Assembly (NCBI RefSeq): GCF_019218745.1
Contig: NZ_JAHUXA010000001.1
Span: 186,001 to 250,000 of the forward strand
Reading direction: 5' to 3'
DNA length: 64,000 bases
Origin: Enterobacter sp. ENT03
Lineage (GTDB): Bacteria > Pseudomonadota > Gammaproteobacteria > Enterobacterales > Enterobacteriaceae
Shown: one piece after another, positions 50,023 through 62,056 of the stretch
Position numbering within the stretch: position 1 is the stretch's first letter
How the letters are laid out: each line of letters begins with the position of its first letter
Program-made: the position numbers and the translations under genes
Notes under the pieces: model-generated
The model's input: only the letters and a program-made list of their open reading frames with translations
Databases searched by the model: none
What the model was told of the DNA's origin: nothing

Positions 50023-51069
50023 ATGAATAAAACCGATGAACTGCGTACTGCGCGCATAGAGAGCCTGGTGACCCCGGCTGAGCTGGCGCAACGGTATCCT
50101 GTTTCCGCAAGCGTAGCGGAACATGTCACGGCCTCACGACGTCGCATTGAGAAAATCCTCAACGGTACGGATCGCCGTCTGCTGGTGATCGTCGGGCCGT
50201 GCTCGATTCACGACCTCGACGCCGCGATGGATTACGCCCGCCGCTTACAGCCGCTACGTGAAAAACACCAGCACCGGCTGGAAATCGTGATGCGCACCTA
50301 TTTCGAAAAACCACGCACCGTCGTGGGCTGGAAGGGGCTGATTTCCGATCCGGATCTCAACGGCAGCTATCGCGTTAATCATGGCATCGAACTGGCACGC
50401 AAGCTGCTGTTGCAGGTGAACGAACTGGGCGTCCCTACCGCCACCGAATTCCTCGATATGGTGACCGGGCAGTTTATTGCCGATCTCATCAGTTGGGGTG
50501 CTATTGGCGCGCGTACCACTGAAAGCCAGATCCACCGGGAAATGGCCTCGGCGCTCTCCTGCCCGGTGGGTTTCAAAAACGGCACTGATGGTAATACGCT
50601 GATCGCCGTGGATGCGATCCGCGCCTCCCGCGCCAGCCATATGTTCCTCTCGCCGGATAAATCCGGGCAGATGACCATCTACCAGACCAGCGGTAATCCC
50701 TATGGTCACATTATTATGCGCGGCGGCAAGCAGCCGAACTATCAGGCGGCCGATCTGGCGCAAGCCTGCGTCACGCTGCGTGAATTCAATCTGCCGGAGC
50801 GCCTGGTGGTGGATTTCAGCCATGGCAACTGCCAGAAACAGCATCGCCGCCAGCTTGCGGTATGTGAGGATATTTGCCAGCAGATCCGCGGCGGTTCGAC
50901 AGCCATTGCCGGGATCATGGCGGAAAGTTTTATTGAGGAAGGCACGCAGAAAATCGTCGCCGGTCAGCCGCTGGTGTACGGCCAGTCGATCACTGACCCT
51001 TGCCTCGGCTGGGACGACAGCGAAACGTTGCTGGAGATGCTCGCCCGCGCCGTTGACAGCCGCTTCTGA
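50023..51069 (+). CDS. aroH: DAHP synthase, tryptophan-sensitive
   Basis: First step of the shikimate pathway: condensation of phosphoenolpyruvate and erythrose 4-phosphate. It is 348 residues, the E. coli AroH length, class I alpha. Seen are the segment VIVGPCSIHD, GARTTESQIHREMASALS and VDFSHGNCQKQH with metal and substrate ligands. The TrpR operator upstream and overall closeness to AroH, rather than AroF or AroG, support the tryptophan-sensitive isoenzyme. Confidence 0.97.
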   Translation: MNKTDELRTARIESLVTPAELAQRYPVSASVAEHVTASRRRIEKILNGTDRRLLVIVGPCSIHDLDAAMDYARRLQPLREKHQHRLEIVMRTYFEKPRTVVGWKGLISDPDLNGSYRVNHGIELARKLLLQVNELGVPTATEFLDMVTGQFIADLISWGAIGARTTESQIHREMASALSCPVGFKNGTDGNTLIAVDAIRASRASHMFLSPDKSGQMTIYQTSGNPYGHIIMRGGKQPNYQAADLAQACVTLREFNLPERLVVDFSHGNCQKQHRRQLAVCEDICQQIRGGSTAIAGIMAESFIEEGTQKIVAGQPLVYGQSITDPCLGWDDSETLLEMLARAVDSRF

Positions 51070-51086
51070 CGGCTGAGGCCACCGCG

Positions 51087-51320
51087 TTGCCCGGCGGCGC
51101 TGCGTTTGCCGGGCCTACATCTGGAATTACCACTTTGCCCGGCGGCACTGCGCTTGCCGGGCCTACATCTGGAATTACCGCTTTGCCCGGCGGCACTGCG
51201 CTTGCCGGGCCTACATCTGGAATTACCGCTTTGCCCGGCGGCGCTGCGCTTGCCGGGCCTACATCAGTCGATCCCAAAGTGAAGGTAGGCCGGGTAAGGC
51301 AAAGCCGCCACCCGGCACCC
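51087..51320. repeat. Tandem 48-bp repeat of REP-type palindromes
   Basis: Four copies of a unit beginning TTGCCCGGCGG start at 51087, 51135, 51183 and 51231: an exact 48-bp period. Each unit is a GCCCGG...CCGGGC palindrome plus the linker CTACATCTGGAATTACC. The fourth copy departs from the unit after about 38 bases and is followed by an inverted element (GTAGGCCGGGTAAGGC ... CACCCGGCA, 51284-51319). It has the build of a bacterial interspersed mosaic element (BIME), spanning the gap where E. coli has ydiE. Confidence 0.9.
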
Positions 51321-51325
51321 TTCGC

Positions 51326-52768
51326 CTAGCTTGAACAGCTCACTTCCAGACGCTTACCCCAGTCCGGTGGACGACTGACGTAATCATCATTGCGATCGGC
51401 AAACGGCGTGCGCAGTGCCGTATGCAGACGCGCCAGCTCGGTCATATCACCCTGCTCGGCCTGTTCAATAGCACGCTGGGCCAGCCAGTTACGCAGGACC
51501 ATGGCCGGATTCACCGCCTTCATCTGCGCCTGACGTGTCGCATCATCAATCCCTTCCCCCTGCAAACGCGCACGATAATCCGCAAACCAGGCATCAAATC
51601 CTGCCCGGTCGATAAACTCGTCGCGCAGCGGTGAACGGGCGCTGTGTTGTTCCGTCTGGCTCAGCAGACGGAAAGTGCGGGTGTAGTCGCTGCCTTCTCT
51701 CGCCATCAGTGCAAAGAGACGATTCAGTATCTCGTTATCGCCTTTCTGCTCTGTCGTGAAGCCCAGTTTGCCGCGCATCAGTGCGCCATAGTCGCGCAGC
51801 AACACCTGCTGATAGTTTTCCAGCGCCTGATTTAGCACGTCAACCGCCACAAAAGGCGACAGAGTTTGCGCCAGCTTTTGTAAGTTCCACAACCCGACGC
51901 CTGGCTGATTATCGAAGCGATAACGGCCCTGGTAATCGGAGTGGTTACAGATATACCCCGGCTGGTAATCGTCGAGGAAACCGTAAGGGCCGTAATCAAT
52001 AGTCAGGCCGAGGATCGACATATTGTCGGTATTCATCACACCGTGGGCGAATCCCACCGCCTGCCAGCGGGCGATCAGCGACGCGGTACGGCTGACCACA
52101 TCGTTAAACCACAGGGCATATTTATCTGCCTCATCCTGCCACTGTGGCCAGTGATGGCGAATAACGAAATCCGCCAGCTTCTGCACCTTTTCCGGTTCGC
52201 GCCGGTAGTAGAAATGTTCGAAGTGACCGAAACGCGCATGGCTTTGCGCAATGCGGATCATCATTGCGCCCTGCTCGGTGGTTTCCCGGCGCACCGGCGT
52301 ATCGCTGGTGACAATCGACAGCGCGCGCGTGGTAGGAATGCCGAGATAGTGCATGGCCTCGGAGGCCAGGCTTTCACGAATGGTGGAACGCAGTACGGCG
52401 CGGCCATCGCCCATACGCGAGTAAGGCGTCAGTCCAGCCCCTTTGAGATGCCAGTCGCGGGTGGTGCCATCGGCAAGCAACTGCTCGCCCAGCAGAATGC
52501 CGCGTCCGTCACCAAGCTGACCGGCCCACACGCCAAACTGGTGACCGCTGTAAACCTGCGCCAGCGGCGACATGCCAGGCAGCAGCGCTTCGCCGCCCCA
52601 TACGCCTGCGCCTGACGCTGAATCAAACAGCGATGCGGGGATGCCCAGGCTTTCGGCCAGCGGTGCGTTATGCCAGACCAGACGCGCATTCTGTAGCGGT
52701 GTGGGTTGCAGTGCGGTGTAAAACTCCGGCAGCTCATCGCGCCAGTGGGTTGTAAAAGACAGGGTCAT
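51326..52768 (-). CDS. selO: Protein adenylyltransferase SelO (YdiU)
   Basis: Pseudokinase that transfers AMP to Ser, Thr and Tyr of target proteins, linked to redox homeostasis. It is 480 residues (E. coli 478). Seen are the [13 protein letters not shown] segment, [25 protein letters not shown] with the lysine/glutamate pair, and [21 protein letters not shown] with metal-binding Asn and Asp. The C-terminal cysteine (VSCSS), which is selenocysteine in eukaryotic SelO, is present. Confidence 0.96.
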   Translation of the reverse strand: MTLSFTTHWRDELPEFYTALQPTPLQNARLVWHNAPLAESLGIPASLFDSASGAGVWGGEALLPGMSPLAQVYSGHQFGVWAGQLGDGRGILLGEQLLADGTTRDWHLKGAGLTPYSRMGDGRAVLRSTIRESLASEAMHYLGIPTTRALSIVTSDTPVRRETTEQGAMMIRIAQSHARFGHFEHFYYRREPEKVQKLADFVIRHHWPQWQDEADKYALWFNDVVSRTASLIARWQAVGFAHGVMNTDNMSILGLTIDYGPYGFLDDYQPGYICNHSDYQGRYRFDNQPGVGLWNLQKLAQTLSPFVAVDVLNQALENYQQVLLRDYGALMRGKLGFTTEQKGDNEILNRLFALMAREGSDYTRTFRLLSQTEQHSARSPLRDEFIDRAGFDAWFADYRARLQGEGIDDATRQAQMKAVNPAMVLRNWLAQRAIEQAEQGDMTELARLHTALRTPFADRNDDYVSRPPDWGKRLEVSCSS

Positions 52769-52829
52769 GTTTCCTCCTGTCTTAAGTGTAGAGGGTAATG
52801 CAGCGGTTAAACACGGGATAACCGCAAGG

Positions 52830-53543
52830 TTATCCCTGCGCCAGCGTCGTCAAGTTGTTCACACTGACGGGCGGCCATAACGCGCCCATCATCGCCGGGA
52901 AATTAAATGGCATGACGCGCTGAAGAGTAGATTCATTATCAATGCCCGCGATGATCATTGACTGACAATAAGGTTTTACCTGACTGGCAATGGTTCGTAT
53001 AAAAGGTTCGAACGCCGGAGAGGTTAATCGATGATGGACAAAGTTTTTATCCAAAATCACTCGCTTAAACATTCCATCGAATATGGCACGGGTGGAACTC
53101 ATTCCCGATCCAAAATTCCCCAGCACCAGAGAATAACGTTCGGCTAGCAGTGAAAGCTCTGGATGACTTTTGCCTTTATTTAAATCGGGATAATTCTCAT
53201 TAATTGTAAATTCCAGAAAAGGGAAACGCTCAACGCTGGCGGCCAATTGCGGATCGCTTAAAAGCGCCCCGGCAATCACCGGAGTTATATTTATCCACGC
53301 GGGAATATGGTGCTGCATGAAAAAGAGTTTACAGGCGTCAAGTAATTCCAGTTGCTCGGCGAACAAGGTCAGCGCGGACTGGGCAGACAGGCGCGGCAAC
53401 ACCTGCCCGGCAGGCGTATGGGCGTGACCATCTGCGCCAATAAAATTGACGATAATTTCCAGGCCTTCCAGCTTGCCTTGTGCGCTACGGGCGGGCTGTA
53501 ATAACAGCTCGGTGCGCCATGTCGATTCAAGCGTTACGATCAT
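52830..53543 (-). CDS. rflP: Anti-FlhDC factor, degenerate EAL protein (RflP/YdiV)
   Basis: 237 residues, the same length as E. coli YdiV. A lone EAL-like domain with clear weakening of the signature: [10 protein letters not shown] stands where an active EAL enzyme has ExLxR, and several metal ligands of real phosphodiesterases are not seen. In Salmonella and E. coli such proteins do not cut cyclic di-GMP; they bind FlhD and send FlhDC to ClpXP, lowering motility under poor nutrition. The ATG overlaps the stop of a 31-codon upstream ORF. Confidence 0.9.
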   Translation of the reverse strand: MIVTLESTWRTELLLQPARSAQGKLEGLEIIVNFIGADGHAHTPAGQVLPRLSAQSALTLFAEQLELLDACKLFFMQHHIPAWINITPVIAGALLSDPQLAASVERFPFLEFTINENYPDLNKGKSHPELSLLAERYSLVLGNFGSGMSSTRAIFDGMFKRVILDKNFVHHRLTSPAFEPFIRTIASQVKPYCQSMIIAGIDNESTLQRVMPFNFPAMMGALWPPVSVNNLTTLAQG

Positions 53544-53635
53544 ATCGCCAGTCCCATTATCGGGGTGTTTCCCGGCTCGCTGAAAGGGGGTGTAATACCA
53601 TTCACCGCTATGGGCTGTAGACGAAATACTTTCAT
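53540..53635 (-). CDS. Putative 31-residue leader peptide upstream of rflP
   Basis: An ORF with the product starting MKVFRLQPIAVNG, rich in Pro and Ile (ITPPFSEPGNTPIMG), ending LAI. The ribosome site AAAGGA with five A before the ATG is far stronger than that of rflP itself, which has no clear one. Its TGA overlaps the rflP ATG (ATGA), the usual arrangement for translational coupling. It is not known to me from E. coli; a start-matched protein or a regulatory leader are both possible. Confidence 0.6.
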   Translation of the reverse strand: MKVFRLQPIAVNGITPPFSEPGNTPIMGLAI

Positions 53636-53863
53636 TTTTTCCTTTTAATTACGGTTCATCCTTTGCCCTAAGGCAAATCTTATCCCGAAAAAATTTTAAT
53701 TGCCAGCATCGTAAATTTCATTAACACAATAGTTTAGAAATATTAACAGGCTAATTAATTAGGATGATTTACCAGGAATAATCCGCAGTGAAATAATTAG
53801 AAAAGAAAAAACAAAGAAAATGAGATACATTTACCCACCGCGCCCGGTGGGTAAATGTCCGAA
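53636..53863. other. rflP-nlpC intergenic region
   Basis: 228 bases, strongly AT-rich from 53640 to 53830. It should contain the rflP promoter; no terminator for rflP-nlpC or RNA gene is convincing. Confidence 0.45.
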
Positions 53864-54328
53864 TTAAATGCGGCGGGCTTGCCAGAAATTTTTACGCCAG
53901 TAGACGTTATCCAGCGAGGAGCGCATCACACCGCGGCTGGTGGAGGCATGAATAAACTGGTTATCGGTGTCGTAAATGCCGACGTGCAGGCCGCTTTCGC
54001 CTGAGCCGGTTTTGAAGAACACCAGATCGCCGGGCAGCAGATCGTCTTTGTCGATTTCAGTGCCAATCTTCGCCTGCTGGCGGGTTTCGCGCGGCAACTG
54101 TAAGTCGAACTTGTCACGGAAGGTCATCAGCACAAAGCCGGAACAGTCCACGCCGCCGCGACTCATACCGCCATAGCGATACGGCGTGCCACGCCAGTTG
54201 CTAAGTTGATCGTTAAGACCCGCGATAACGGTGATCGAGTCGGAAAGACGGGGATTTGGCGGCGGTGCGCGATGGCTGCTGCACCCTGCCAGAAACAACG
54301 CTGCTGCGAGTAAAAACCAGAAACGCAT
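53864..54328 (-). CDS. nlpC: NlpC/P60-family lipoprotein NlpC
   Basis: Lipoprotein with a papain-like cell-wall peptidase fold. It is 154 residues, with lipobox FLAGC (Cys16), catalytic Cys62 (VDCSGF) and His115 (LHVGIYD). E. coli NlpC is also 154 residues; its precise murein substrate is unsettled. It lies downstream of btuD with a 77-base gap. Confidence 0.95.
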   Translation of the reverse strand: MRFWFLLAAALFLAGCSSHRAPPPNPRLSDSITVIAGLNDQLSNWRGTPYRYGGMSRGGVDCSGFVLMTFRDKFDLQLPRETRQQAKIGTEIDKDDLLPGDLVFFKTGSGESGLHVGIYDTDNQFIHASTSRGVMRSSLDNVYWRKNFWQARRI

Positions 54329-54405
54329 ACCGGACGCATCCTATTCATTATTATTTCTGCAGAAATTTAGCCTGTGAGCTGTGTTATGCGCAAGTTGCCA
54401 TTCAC

Positions 54406-55155
54406 TTATTGCGCGGAAATCAGCACGCTGTGCCCCTCAATGTTCAGGCGACGAAATGGAATGTGATAAGCCTTTTCCAGATTGGCAGGCGTCATGACAC
54501 GATCGCGTGCGCCGCTGGCGACCAGTTGCCCCTTGCACAGCAGCCATGCACGATGCGCATGACGCAGCGTATGGTTGAGATCGTGGCTGCTCATGACAAT
54601 AGTCAACCCCGCTTCGCACAGCGCGCTGAGAAGCCTGTCCAGCGCGGCCTGTTGCGCCACATCGAGACTGTTCATTGGCTCATCCAGCAGCAGCAGTTGC
54701 CCGTGAGGATTCCCCTGCGGATGGATCTGTAAGATCACGGCCGCCAGACGAACACGTTGCCATTCGCCGCCGGATAACTGGCTGGTGGCGCGACCGAGCT
54801 TATCGCTCAGACCGAGCGCGGCCGCGACCGCTTCGCTCAGCGCCGTGTCAGGTTGGTGCCGCTGATGCAATGTCAGAAAGTGCCAGACCGGCATGGAGAA
54901 CGGCGGCATCTGCTGCTGCGCCAGAAAGGCGCGGTGGCGGGCAAGCGAGGTGGCATGCCAGGCATCCAGCGATTTATCGTTGAAGGTGACGCTGCCCTGC
55001 CCCTGGGTCAGCCCCGCCATACGCGCCAGCAGTGTGCTTTTCCCGGCACCGTTAGGGCCAACAAGATGCAGGATCTCGCCACGGTGAATATCGCCGCTAA
55101 GCGGCCCGAGGCGATCCTTCGCTTCAACATCCTGTAATTGCATCAGTACTGACAT
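54406..55155 (-). CDS. btuD: Vitamin B12 ABC transporter ATPase
   Basis: ATPase of the BtuCD-F cobalamin importer. It is 249 residues with Walker [11 protein letters not shown]-loop, signature [12 protein letters not shown], Walker [13 protein letters not shown] and the switch His in SSHDLNHTL. Its ATG overlaps the btuE stop by one base. Confidence 0.97.
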   Translation of the reverse strand: MSVLMQLQDVEAKDRLGPLSGDIHRGEILHLVGPNGAGKSTLLARMAGLTQGQGSVTFNDKSLDAWHATSLARHRAFLAQQQMPPFSMPVWHFLTLHQRHQPDTALSEAVAAALGLSDKLGRATSQLSGGEWQRVRLAAVILQIHPQGNPHGQLLLLDEPMNSLDVAQQAALDRLLSALCEAGLTIVMSSHDLNHTLRHAHRAWLLCKGQLVASGARDRVMTPANLEKAYHIPFRRLNIEGHSVLISAQ

Positions 55156-55706
55156 TATTTCGCCAGTGCGGCCTTGATGGCTTCCATCACAATCGGATCT
55201 TCCGGGGTCATGTCTGGCGAGAAGCGCTGCACGACCTGGCCATCACGACCAATAAGGAATTTCTCGAAGTTCCACAGGATGTCATCCGGGTACAGCGGCG
55301 CGCGGCCTTTGCTGGCCAGGCGCTCCTGAAAACCGCTCGCTTCCGGCGCAACGGCGGTCGGTGCTGCGGCTATCAATTTGCGGTACAGCGGGTGACGATT
55401 TTCACCGTTGACCTCGATTTTGCTGAACATCGGGAACGTCACGCCATACGTCGTGCTGCAAAAGGTTTTGATCTCTTCTTCGCTGCCCGGCTCCTGGCCG
55501 AGGAACTGATTGCACGGGAAACCCAGCACCACCAGACCGGCATCTTTCCAGGCTTTCTGGATGTTTTCCAGCTGCTCGTACTGCGACGTGAGGCCACATT
55601 TAGAGGCCACGTTGACGATCAGCAGCACCTTGCCTGCATAGTGTTCCAGCGTCGTGTGTTCGCCATCAATGGTGGTCACATCGGTATGTAAAATCTCGTG
55701 TTGCAT
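55155..55706 (-). CDS. btuE: Glutathione peroxidase-like BtuE
   Basis: Thioredoxin-fold peroxidase with Cys37 in [12 protein letters not shown] in place of selenocysteine, Gln in the [12 protein letters not shown] motif and WNFEKF for the catalytic Trp/Asn. It is 183 residues. E. coli BtuE acts on peroxides and is not needed for B12 transport, although it lies between btuC and btuD here as in E. coli. Confidence 0.96.
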   Translation of the reverse strand: MQHEILHTDVTTIDGEHTTLEHYAGKVLLIVNVASKCGLTSQYEQLENIQKAWKDAGLVVLGFPCNQFLGQEPGSEEEIKTFCSTTYGVTFPMFSKIEVNGENRHPLYRKLIAAAPTAVAPEASGFQERLASKGRAPLYPDDILWNFEKFLIGRDGQVVQRFSPDMTPEDPIVMEAIKAALAK

Positions 55707-55742
55707 AACATCCCCTTAGTTTGCAGATCGTATAGCCGGGTC

Positions 55743-56723
55743 TTAACGCCCGGCCTTTAATAATAGCCAGATAAATACAGGTGCGCCCAGTGTGGCAGTC
55801 ACGACGCCAATCGGCAGCTCTGCTGCACTCAGCGCCAGACGCGCAACGATGTCAGCAAACAGCAGCGCTGAAGCCCCCGCCAGTGTGCAGCCGGGGAGCA
55901 GGATGCGGTGATCGGTAATCCCGCACAGGCGGAGAATATGGGGGATCACCAGCCCGATAAAGCCAATCGCACCCGCCAGCGCCACGCTGACGCCCACCAT
56001 CCAGCCGGTGGCGAGCACCAGCACGTTGCGCCAGAACCACAGCGACAGCCCCAACTGGCGGGCGGAGGTTTCTCCCAGCGCCAGCATGTTAAGCGGCTGC
56101 GACTGGACGCATACCCACGCCATAACGGGTACCAGCGCCAGCATCAGCCAGCTTTGTTGCCAGTCAACGCCGCCGAAGCCGCCCATCATCCAGTACATGA
56201 GCTGGCGCAAGTCGAAGGAGGTGGAGAAATAGATCGCCCAGGTCATCAGAGCGCTACAGATAATGCCCAGCGCCACGCCCGCCAGCAGCAGACGGCTGGT
56301 GGAAAGATGCCGATGTGCAAACCGCAGCAGAATAAGGGTAATGACCAGCGCGCCGCAGATAGCGCACAGGCCCAGCGCCCATTCGGGCAAGACCCCCTGC
56401 CCGAGCATCACGGCAGCGATAAGCCCGACCCCTGCCCCGTTCGATACGCCCAGCAGCCCCGGCTCCGCCAGCGGGTTTTCAAATAGCGCCTGCATGATCG
56501 CCCCGCACAGCGCCAGCGCGCCGCCCACCAGCATCACCGCCACGGTTCTCGGCAGACGGATTTGCCAGACAAATAAGCGCCCGGCGTCGCTAAACCATGC
56601 CTCGGGGGCGATCCACTGATCCCCGGCACACAGGCTGAAGGTGCAGGCAATCAGTAGCAACAGAGCGAGGAAGCACAGCCTGCGGCGATCGTGGCGGTGC
56701 TGATGACGGGCCAATGCCTGCAT
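55743..56723 (-). CDS. btuC: Vitamin B12 ABC transporter permease
   Basis: Membrane component of the cobalamin importer, 326 residues, about ten helices of the FecCD family. Typical are [33 protein letters not shown], and [13 protein letters not shown], the loop facing BtuD. It is the first gene of btuC-btuE-btuD; btuF lies elsewhere, as in E. coli. Confidence 0.97.
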   Translation of the reverse strand: MQALARHQHRHDRRRLCFLALLLLIACTFSLCAGDQWIAPEAWFSDAGRLFVWQIRLPRTVAVMLVGGALALCGAIMQALFENPLAEPGLLGVSNGAGVGLIAAVMLGQGVLPEWALGLCAICGALVITLILLRFAHRHLSTSRLLLAGVALGIICSALMTWAIYFSTSFDLRQLMYWMMGGFGGVDWQQSWLMLALVPVMAWVCVQSQPLNMLALGETSARQLGLSLWFWRNVLVLATGWMVGVSVALAGAIGFIGLVIPHILRLCGITDHRILLPGCTLAGASALLFADIVARLALSAAELPIGVVTATLGAPVFIWLLLKAGR

Positions 56724-56783
56724 AATGTCTGCTATTCGGTGAAATGATGTGTTTGATTTTAATGCTGATATTGCAAGGAGGAA

Positions 56784-56815
56784 AGAAAAAAGGCCGCAGT
56801 TGCGGCCTTTTTGGT
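56784..56815 (-). terminator. Terminator of ihfA
   Basis: Minus-strand hairpin AAGGCCGCA/TGCGGCCTT with TTTTTT, just downstream of ihfA and upstream of btuC. Confidence 0.9.
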
Positions 56816-56824
56816 TAGCTCAGA

Positions 56825-57124
56825 TTACTCTGCTTTGGGCGAAGCGTTTTCGACGCGGCTTTTTAACTTCTGGCCGGGTCTGAAGGTCACCACGCGCCGG
56901 GCTGTAATGGGAATATCTTCACCCGTTTTCGGGTTACGGCCCGGGCGTTGATTCTTATCACGCAAATCGAAATTACCGAAGCCAGAGAGTTTCACCTGTT
57001 CACCGTTTTCCAGAGCGCGACGGATCTCTTCGAAAAACAGCTCTACAAGCTCTTTGGCATCTCGTTTGCTAAGCCCAAGCTTATCAAACAGATATTCTGA
57101 CATTTCAGCTTTTGTTAGCGCCAT
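56825..57124 (-). CDS. ihfA: Integration host factor alpha subunit
   Basis: DNA-bending protein; forms a heterodimer with IhfB. It is 99 residues. HU/IHF fold with the DNA-arm motif [18 protein letters not shown]. Gap of only 4 bases to pheT, so it belongs to the end of the pheM-pheS-pheT-ihfA operon. Confidence 0.99.
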   Translation of the reverse strand: MALTKAEMSEYLFDKLGLSKRDAKELVELFFEEIRRALENGEQVKLSGFGNFDLRDKNQRPGRNPKTGEDIPITARRVVTFRPGQKLKSRVENASPKAE

Positions 57125-57128
57125 AGGT

Positions 57129-59516
57129 TCAATCCCTCAATGATGCCTGGAATCGCTCTTTTAATGCCTCTACGCATCTGGCAACGGTAGTGGCAATATC
57201 CTCTTCTTCGAGTGTACGGCTGTTATCCTGAAGGATCAGGCTGATAGCGAGGCTCTTATAGCCCTCCGCCACACCCTTGCCGCGGTACACGTCAAATAAG
57301 TTTACGCCAACTACCTGATTTACGCCAACTTTCTTACATTCAGCCAAAACATCTGCTGCGGGTACATTTTCAGCGACCACAACAGCGATGTCGCGGCGGT
57401 TTGCCGGGAAGCGGGAAATCTCCTGCGCCTGAGGCACCACGCGGTCTGCGACCTTGTTCCACTCCAGTTCAAACACGATGGTACGACCATTGAGATCCAG
57501 CTTGCGCTCCAGCTCAGGATGCACAACACCAATGAAACCAACGCGTTCGCCTTTCAGATAAATCGCGGCGGATTGGCCCGGATGCAGCGCCGGATTTGCC
57601 TCGGCTTTGAACTGAATGTTGTTCAGTTGGCCGGTCAGATCGAGCACAGATTCCAGATCGCCTTTCAAATCATAGAAATCAACGCTCTCTTTTGCCAGAT
57701 TCCAGTGCTCATCGTGACGGTTGCCACAGATTACGCCTGCCAGCATCACATCCTGACGAATACCCAGGTTTGCCGAGGTATCAGGGACAAAACGCAGACC
57801 GGATTCAAAAATGCGGACGCGGTTCTGCTGACGGTTCTGGTTGTAGACCACCGTGGCCAGCAAGCCTGTCCACAGGGACAGACGCATCGCTGACATTTCG
57901 CTGGAGATCGGGCTTGGCAGGATCAGCGCTTCCTCACCAGGATGCACCAGCTGCTGCACTTTCGGATCCACGAAGCTATAGGTGATAACTTCCTGATAGC
58001 CTTTGTCGATGAGCAGGGTTTTCACGCGCTTCAGCGACAGGTCCGCTTCGCGATGCTGACCCATGATCAGGCCAGCCTGCACCGGCTCGTCCGGAATATT
58101 GTTGTAGCCGTAGATACGTGCCACTTCTTCAACCAGATCTTCCTCGATGGCGATGTCGAAGCGCCAGCTCGGGGCAACGGCCTGCCACTGGCCCTGACCT
58201 TCGGTCACCTCACAACCCAGCCGGCGCAGAATGTCGCTCACCTGCGCATCGGCAATATGATGACCAATCAGGCGATCCAGCTTGCTGCGGCGCAGGGTGA
58301 TGGTCGCCGGTTTTGGCAATGCCGCGTCGTGGGTCACGTCGATCACCGGGCCAGCGTTACCGCCGCAGATGTCGATCAGCAGACGAGTCGCACGTTCCAT
58401 AGCTTTGAACTGCAACGCCGGATCCACGCCACGCTCGTAGCGATGGGACGCATCGGTGTGCAGGCCATGACGGCGCGCGCGACCAGTGATGGAGAGCGGA
58501 CTGAAGAAGGCGCATTCCAGCAGCACATCCTGCGTTTGATCATTCACGCCGGAGTGCTCGCCGCCGAAGATACCGGCCATCGCCAGCGCTTTGCTGTGGT
58601 CAGCAATAACCAGCGTGTCAGCGCTGAGCTTCGCTTCGTTGCCGTCCAGCAGCACGAGGGTTTCGCCCTCTTTTGCCATGCGCACCACGATGCCGCCGTC
58701 AATACGGTTCAGATCGAAGGCGTGCATCGGCTGACCCAGTTCCAGCAGCACATAGTTGGTGACATCAACCACGGCATCGATAGAACGAATACCACAACGG
58801 CGCAGTTTCTCTTTCATCCACAGCGGCGTAGGCGCGCTGACGTTGATACCTTTTACCACACGGCCCAGATAACGCGGGCAGGCGTCAGCCGCTTCCACAG
58901 TAATCGGCAGCGTATCATTTACGGTCGCCGTAACCGGTGCGATTTCTGGCTCTACCAGCGGTGCCTGATTCAGCACCGCTACGTCGCGGGCGACACCGAT
59001 AATACCGAGGCAATCGGCGCGGTTTGGCGTTACGCTGATTTCGATGGTGTTATCGTCAAGCTTCAGGTAGTCGCGCAGGTCGGTGCCAATCGGCGCATCG
59101 GCAGGCAGCTCGATGATGCCGTTATGATCGTCGGAAATGCCCAGTTCAGAGAAGGAGCAAAGCATGCCTTCAGAGGGTTCGCCGCGCAGTTTGGCTGCTT
59201 TAATTTTGAAATCACCCGGCAGCACAGCACCGACCGTCGCAACAGCAACTTTCAGACCCTGACGGCAGTTTGGCGCGCCACAGACAATATCCAGCAGGCG
59301 ATCGCCGCCGACGTTCACTTTCGTCACGCGCAGTTTGTCGGCATTCGGGTGCTGACCGCACTCCATTACTTCGCCCACAACCACACCGGTAAAGCGGCCT
59401 GCGACCGGTTCAACGCCGTCAACTTCCAGACCTGCCATGGTGATTTGACCGGACAACGCTTCGCTGTCAATTGCCGGATTCACCCATTCGCGTAACCACA
59501 GTTCACTGAATTTCAT
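57129..59516 (-). CDS. pheT: Phenylalanyl-tRNA synthetase beta subunit
   Basis: Large subunit of the (alpha-beta)2 enzyme, 795 residues, the E. coli length. The N-terminal tRNA-binding OB domain (about 39-150), B3/B4 editing domain, B5 domain, catalytic-like core and C-terminal FDX-ACB domain ([12 protein letters not shown]). A 14-base gap follows pheS. Confidence 0.98.
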   Translation of the reverse strand: MKFSELWLREWVNPAIDSEALSGQITMAGLEVDGVEPVAGRFTGVVVGEVMECGQHPNADKLRVTKVNVGGDRLLDIVCGAPNCRQGLKVAVATVGAVLPGDFKIKAAKLRGEPSEGMLCSFSELGISDDHNGIIELPADAPIGTDLRDYLKLDDNTIEISVTPNRADCLGIIGVARDVAVLNQAPLVEPEIAPVTATVNDTLPITVEAADACPRYLGRVVKGINVSAPTPLWMKEKLRRCGIRSIDAVVDVTNYVLLELGQPMHAFDLNRIDGGIVVRMAKEGETLVLLDGNEAKLSADTLVIADHSKALAMAGIFGGEHSGVNDQTQDVLLECAFFSPLSITGRARRHGLHTDASHRYERGVDPALQFKAMERATRLLIDICGGNAGPVIDVTHDAALPKPATITLRRSKLDRLIGHHIADAQVSDILRRLGCEVTEGQGQWQAVAPSWRFDIAIEEDLVEEVARIYGYNNIPDEPVQAGLIMGQHREADLSLKRVKTLLIDKGYQEVITYSFVDPKVQQLVHPGEEALILPSPISSEMSAMRLSLWTGLLATVVYNQNRQQNRVRIFESGLRFVPDTSANLGIRQDVMLAGVICGNRHDEHWNLAKESVDFYDLKGDLESVLDLTGQLNNIQFKAEANPALHPGQSAAIYLKGERVGFIGVVHPELERKLDLNGRTIVFELEWNKVADRVVPQAQEISRFPANRRDIAVVVAENVPAADVLAECKKVGVNQVVGVNLFDVYRGKGVAEGYKSLAISLILQDNSRTLEEEDIATTVARCVEALKERFQASLRD

Positions 59517-59530
59517 TGTTTTGTCCTGCC

Positions 59531-60571
<1,041 letters not shown>

Positions 60572-60578
60572 TCAGGCA

Positions 60579-60606
60579 TAAAAAAAGCCTCCATCGGGAG
60601 GCTTTC
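60579..60606 (-). terminator. pheST attenuator terminator
   Basis: On the minus strand, a hairpin AAGCCTCC/GGAGGCTT with T7, between the pheM peptide and pheS. With the Phe-rich leader it forms a classic attenuator, reducing pheST transcription when tRNA-Phe is fully charged. Confidence 0.92.
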
Positions 60607-60650
60607 TGGCGCTGTTTTTCGTTTCTTCTTTCACGCGCTAGCCTCCTGAT

Positions 60651-60695
60651 TCAGGTGCTAAAGTAAAAAAAGAAGCGGAAAATAGCAGCATTCAT
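60651..60695 (-). CDS. pheM: Phe operon leader peptide
   Basis: 14-codon leader peptide [14 protein letters not shown] with five phenylalanines, identical to my recollection of E. coli PheM. Stalling at the Phe codons when charged tRNA-Phe is low prevents the downstream terminator from forming. Confidence 0.93.
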
Positions 60696-60781
60696 GCTTG
60701 CGTTACCTTGTGTGGAAAAACCGATAATGCCTATTGAAAAGGCCGGGCGACAAATTGTCAACAAAATGACGGTATTACAAA

Positions 60782-60812
60782 TAAAAAAGAGGGAGCTAAG
60801 CCCCCTCTCTTC
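60782..60812 (-). terminator. Terminator or partial terminator after rplT
   Basis: Minus-strand hairpin GAGGGGG/TCCCTC followed by TTTTTT, between rplT and pheM. In E. coli some transcripts read through here into pheST. Confidence 0.8.
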
Positions 60813-60818
60813 ACTGGC

Positions 60819-61205
<387 letters not shown>

Positions 61206-61221
61206 TTAAAAGGTTAACGAC

Positions 61222-61443
<222 letters not shown>

Positions 61444-61510
61444 TTAATAAACGAAACAAAGGCGAATCAATCCCGTGAGCATGGCCCACAGGAATGATTA
61501 CTTGATGGCC

Positions 61511-62056
<546 letters not shown>

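Noticed and set aside
51087..51320. CRISPR array
   Set aside because: Repeats are directly adjacent, with no variable spacers, and no cas genes occur.
51087..51329. 80-codon ORF with an internal 16-residue repeat
   Set aside because: It is the translation of the 48-bp tandem palindromic repeats (48 is divisible by 3), not a gene.
57942..59495. Long plus-strand ORF (517 codons) antisense to pheT
   Set aside because: It mirrors the codon bias of pheT, has no ribosome site, and its product resembles no family.
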